From assembly GCF_014648395.1 (NCBI RefSeq), contig NZ_BMRA01000003.1, positions 506,211 through 570,210 of the forward strand: a DNA stretch of 64,000 nucleotides, written 5' to 3'. This document shows, piece by piece, positions 60,989 to 64,000 of this stretch. This DNA is from Micromonospora fulviviridis. GTDB taxonomy: Bacteria > Actinomycetota > Actinomycetes > Mycobacteriales > Micromonosporaceae. The translations under genes were made by a program, and so were the position numbers. Under the pieces are notes generated by a model that was given only the letters and a program-made list of their open reading frames with translations, ran no database searches and was not told where the DNA came from. Positions within the stretch are counted from its first letter, which is position 1; the number at the start of each line of letters is the position of its first letter.

Positions 60989-62173
60989 TCACCCGGTCGG
61001 CACGGTGACCCGGACCGGCCGCGCGTGTGCGGGCAGGGTCTCCCAGGCCAGGATGAGCAGCAGCACCAGATTCGCCACGACCAGGATGGCCAGCGGCGGA
61101 AGCAGCGCCATCACGGGGCCGATGACGCACAGCACCACGATCCCCAACGCCCGGGACCAGAGGACCCGTCCGGTGAGCACGGCGTCGAACAGGCAACTCC
61201 CGAGCAGGAACAGCGCCGGCCCGCCCAGGATGGTGGCGATCCAGGCGGCCGGTGCCGCACCGAACGGCCGTTCGAGGACCAGCGAGACGCTGGTCGAGAC
61301 CACCAGCACCCCGGCAACCATCACCAGGTGGCTGTACGAGGTGGAGGTGCCGGGCCGGACCCGCTCCACCACCGTGACGGCGGGCGGTGCCAGCAGCTGC
61401 CGCACCCGGTGGAAGTAGAGCTGAAAGAGCACGACAGCGCTGGCGAACCCGACGAAACTCGTGGCCACCCGGCCGGCCTGGAAGCCGCTGCCGGCCAGCC
61501 CGATGCCGGCGCTCAGGATCAGCTCGCCGAGGGAGATGATGAAGATTTCTCGATGCCGCTCGGACAGGTGGGTGCCGGTGAAGATCTGACTGGCCAGTTC
61601 GGTGCGACCAAGTTTCGGCGTCGGCCAGCCCAACCGGGCCGACCCGAGGTCGACCGCCACCGCGATCGACCAGAGCAGCAGCCGGGCCGTTCCGTGCACG
61701 AACGCCCCGGCCACCCACGGCAGCGCCGTGACGCCGAACCAGAAGAACACCCGGATGCTCCGGGCCTGGATCGGGCGATTCACTCGGGTACCGGGGATGA
61801 GGACGGCGTCCCGGACGAGATGGATGCCGAAGTACGCCGCGACGAGCAGCCAGCCGTAATCGGCGAAGGCGTACGGCACCGCGATCGCCATCAACAGGGT
61901 GCCGAACATGACCGCCAGGACGGTGGCCTGGATGACCGGCAGCCGCGGGTTGAACAGATCGGTGAGCCACGCGGTCAGTACCCAGACCCACCAGGCGGCC
62001 ATCAACAGGACGGCGGTCTGGGCGGCGCCCCGGACGGTGAGGTCCTCGGCCAGCCCCGCCGAGAGCCTGGAGAGCATGAAGATGTAGACCAGGTCGAAGA
62101 AGAGCTCCAGGAACGTCGGATAGTCAGGCTCGCCGCGCCGGCGAAGGATCCGGGGGAGCGGGCTGGACCTCAC
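60989..62173 (-). CDS. LtrA family membrane protein, second copy
   Basis: A 394-residue paralogue from GTG 62173. FLELFFDLVYIFMLSRLSAG is the family signature, and the helix layout and length match the neighbour. The two proteins are clearly related but diverged. The frame stays open upstream without family similarity. The upstream gap holds its promoter. Confidence 0.9.
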   Translation of the reverse strand: MRSSPLPRILRRRGEPDYPTFLELFFDLVYIFMLSRLSAGLAEDLTVRGAAQTAVLLMAAWWVWVLTAWLTDLFNPRLPVIQATVLAVMFGTLLMAIAVPYAFADYGWLLVAAYFGIHLVRDAVLIPGTRVNRPIQARSIRVFFWFGVTALPWVAGAFVHGTARLLLWSIAVAVDLGSARLGWPTPKLGRTELASQIFTGTHLSERHREIFIISLGELILSAGIGLAGSGFQAGRVATSFVGFASAVVLFQLYFHRVRQLLAPPAVTVVERVRPGTSTSYSHLVMVAGVLVVSTSVSLVLERPFGAAPAAWIATILGGPALFLLGSCLFDAVLTGRVLWSRALGIVVLCVIGPVMALLPPLAILVVANLVLLLILAWETLPAHARPVRVTVPTG

Positions 62174-62653
62174 GCGTCTGCCTCCTTCGGCACGCCCCTC
62201 GGGGAGCGGAGGCACGTTCTTCGCCAACCTACAAAAGCGGGGGTCGCCGGAGAGCGGAAACGGAGGAGCAGGGCGGAGCCATATACCGGTCATCCGCCCG
62301 ACACCCACACCATCGGCGATGAGTCCCACGGATGGCGGACACGAGATGGCGGGGGGCGATCAGGCCAGTCGGGTCCGCCGGTAGGTCCCGCGCACGCACT
62401 TCCGGGGAGGCCCGGTCTGCAGCGCGGGTGACCTCGTAGCCGCGCTGGTGCAGCCCCGCCGACATCTTCCGTTCGTCCCGTTCCACCGGAATGTCGAGGA
62501 TGTCGCCCCAGGGCGCCGTGGTGATTCGCCCGATGGGGATGAGGTCGGATCACCTCCCGTCCTTGCAGGCTGTCGAGGTACCGGTTCGCTTGGCGAAGCG
62601 AATTGATGCGTTCCAGCCGTTCGATGGGGGATCTGGCCGGAGAGGAGAATCAG
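62174..62653. other. gene-free stretch
   Basis: This 480-bp gap lies between the divergent ltrA and DUF2267 genes. No gene was recognised; several arginine-rich open frames look like chance. An AGAGGAGA ribosome site at its right end serves the DUF2267 gene. Confidence 0.5.
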
Positions 62654-63064
62654 GTGGAATACGAGGATTTCATCAATGCAGTGGCTACTCGGGCAAAGGT
62701 GTCGACCGATCAGGCGGCGACACTGACCGGCGTGACGTTGGAGACGTTGGCGGATCGGATCAGCGCCGGCCAGGCTGAGGACCTCGCCTATCAGCTACCG
62801 GATCGACTTGCCGATCACCTGAGCAGACCGCTCGGAGGGGAAATGGCCACCTCGTTCGGACTCGACGAGTTTGTGCGGCGGGTGGGGGATCGTCCGGGGG
62901 TCGACCGTGCGCTCGCCGGTGCCGGCGTCCGCGCGGTGCTCACCACCCTCCGGGAGGCCGTTACCCGAGACGAGTTCGAGAACGCCGTGGCCCAACTTCC
63001 CAATGAGTTCTCGCAGGTGATCGAACCGATGGGGGCCGGTGGCGGGCGGCGGCCCGGCTCGTAG
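62654..63064 (+). CDS. DUF2267 family protein
   Basis: A 136-residue helical protein from GTG 62654, preceded by AGAGGAGA. FINAVATRAKVSTDQAATLT, TLETLADRISAGQAEDLAYQ and LADHLSRPLGGEMATSFGLD match DUF2267, a family with two similar helical repeats and unknown function. No partner gene is adjacent. Confidence 0.87.
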   Translation: MEYEDFINAVATRAKVSTDQAATLTGVTLETLADRISAGQAEDLAYQLPDRLADHLSRPLGGEMATSFGLDEFVRRVGDRPGVDRALAGAGVRAVLTTLREAVTRDEFENAVAQLPNEFSQVIEPMGAGGGRRPGS

Positions 63065-63349
63065 CACGCAGAGTGGAAGCAGGAGCAGTGTGCCGGCGCT
63101 TTCCTCAGTCGCGTCCCTGGACGATGGTGAGCACCGCCAGCCGAACCTCGCGCGGCACATTCACGATGCTCATCACCGGCACCAGCGGCTCGCTGGTCCA
63201 CCAGTCCACCGCGACGCTGATGGGCCACTAGCCTCGGCACTGCCAGCCGCGGTAGTCCCGTCCTGCCCACGAGGCAGTGACGCCGTCGCCCCAGGCTTAG
63301 GCCAGGGGACTGAGCTTCAGCCGTGCAGGCGCGAGTGTCTGTCGCCAGG

Positions 63350-64000
63350 TCAGGGCCGGGTGCCGGGGGACGTCCATCCCTGCCGGTGGAGGTTGTCGAA
63401 TCCGTCGAGCAGGAGGTCGAGCGCGAATTCGAACTCGAACTCGTCGTCGCAGCCTTGGCCGACGACCGACTCGTCGTCGTGAGCGGCGGCCATTGCTATC
63501 TCGGCGATGTGGGGATACCTGCCGGCCAGTTCGCGGAACGCGGCCGCCTGAATCTCTGGGTCCTCGGGCAGCGGTGAGGCGGGAAACAGTTCCTGGGTGA
63601 ACCCCCATACCCTGCTGCCGAGAGCGTGCATCACGTGGTGGGTGAGGTCGACGGAGAAGCCGCCGGCCCGGAACATGCCGACGATCGAGTTGAGGTAGTC
63701 CAGCACCACCGGCGTGGGCTTCGGGCGGGACTCGATGACGCGCGACGACCAGGGGTGGCGCAGTAGGGCGCTTCGCGCCGAAAGGATGCGCTGCCGGATC
63801 GCCGACTTCCAGTCGGCGCCGTCGGCCGGCGGGTCGATCTCGCCGACGATGACGTCGACCATCCCGTCGAGGAGTTCCTCCTTGTTGGCCACGTGCTTGT
63901 AGAGCGCCATCGGAACGACGCCCAGCTCCTGGGCGAGGTTGCGCATGCTGACGGAGTCGACGCCGCTGTGGTCGGCGAGCGCGACGGCGGCGTGCAGCAC
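63350..64000 (-). CDS. TetR-family transcriptional regulator, N-terminus cut by the window end
   Basis: 216 residues are visible. HAAVALADHSGVDSVSMRNL, then QELGVVPMALYKHVANKEEL, is the TetR helix-turn-helix; the rest (from about residue 70) is a TetR_C-type ligand domain like that of tetracycline-type repressors. The first helix continues past the window edge, so the true start is outside. The target is unknown. Confidence 0.9.
   Translation of the reverse strand: MLHAAVALADHSGVDSVSMRNLAQELGVVPMALYKHVANKEELLDGMVDVIVGEIDPPADGADWKSAIRQRILSARSALLRHPWSSRVIESRPKPTPVVLDYLNSIVGMFRAGGFSVDLTHHVMHALGSRVWGFTQELFPASPLPEDPEIQAAAFRELAGRYPHIAEIAMAAAHDDESVVGQGCDDEFEFEFALDLLLDGFDNLHRQGWTSPGTRP

Noticed and set aside
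61025..62431. A 468-codon plus-strand frame opposite the second ltrA gene
   Set aside because: Antisense shadow with strongly biased Asp/Gln/Arg/Gly composition; the minus strand carries the LtrA signature.
1..64000. CRISPR arrays, tRNA or rRNA genes
   Set aside because: No regularly spaced direct repeats with unique spacers were seen, and no tRNA cloverleaf or rRNA signature was recognised by eye. A tRNA search program could still find a weak candidate.

Overview
The window is a high-GC actinobacterial chromosomal segment. Large-ATPase LuxR regulators, an ECF41 sigma factor, two LtrA proteins, F420-type oxidoreductases, many GTG starts and strong third-position GC bias all point to actinomycetes. 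The family Micromonosporaceae is my best guess, but the genus cannot be read from the sequence. No rRNA, tRNA or CRISPR array was seen.

Layout. 0-9.9 kb: the end of an acyl-CoA synthetase, an aldehyde dehydrogenase, a small membrane protein with a GH15 glycosidase, and an MFS/SnoaL operon divergent from a LuxR-type (LAL) regulator. 10-14 kb: a frameshifted DUF885 gene, then an ECF41 sigma factor with its NAD-dependent epimerase. 14-25 kb: single genes of mostly unknown role (NUDIX, TPR, HTH, DUF1963, beta-propellers, 2H phosphoesterase, serine hydrolase, AraC, DUF2000), nearly every gap carrying a copy of a GC-rich repeat. 26-37.5 kb: two MFS exporters, an ArsR-type regulator and a uridine-kinase-like gene, mixed with mobile-element remains (IS5-type transposase, recombinase tails, an IS200/IS605 element with intact tnpB and broken tnpA). 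37.5-43.5 kb: a serine hydrolase, an unknown protein, a UPF0303-like gene, a DMT exporter with a divergent LysR gene, and two gene scraps. 43.9-46.2 kb: a tight GntR-deoC-PP2C operon. 46.4-55.5 kb: an NmrA-like gene, a DUF5317 gene coupled to two tandem 27-codon paralogues, an alpha/beta hydrolase lacking its nucleophile, a RibD-type reductase, and a two-gene module whose second copy has decayed. 55.6-64 kb: MFS, two F420-type enzymes, a MarR/SnoaL divergent pair with twin palindromic operators, two tail-to-tail ltrA genes, DUF2267 and a partial TetR gene.

The signals most worth a second look are: (1) a dispersed same-strand repeat (core near TCTGCCGCNGAYCGNGCG) with about 19 copies between 11.8 and 40.8 kb and none noticed outside; (2) the tandem 27-residue peptides coupled to DUF5317; (3) the GntR-DeoC-PP2C operon; (4) the catalytic-residue-free hydrolase; (5) several clear palindromic operators next to their probable regulators.

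All calls come from reading the sequence and from recall of protein families. No database search was run.
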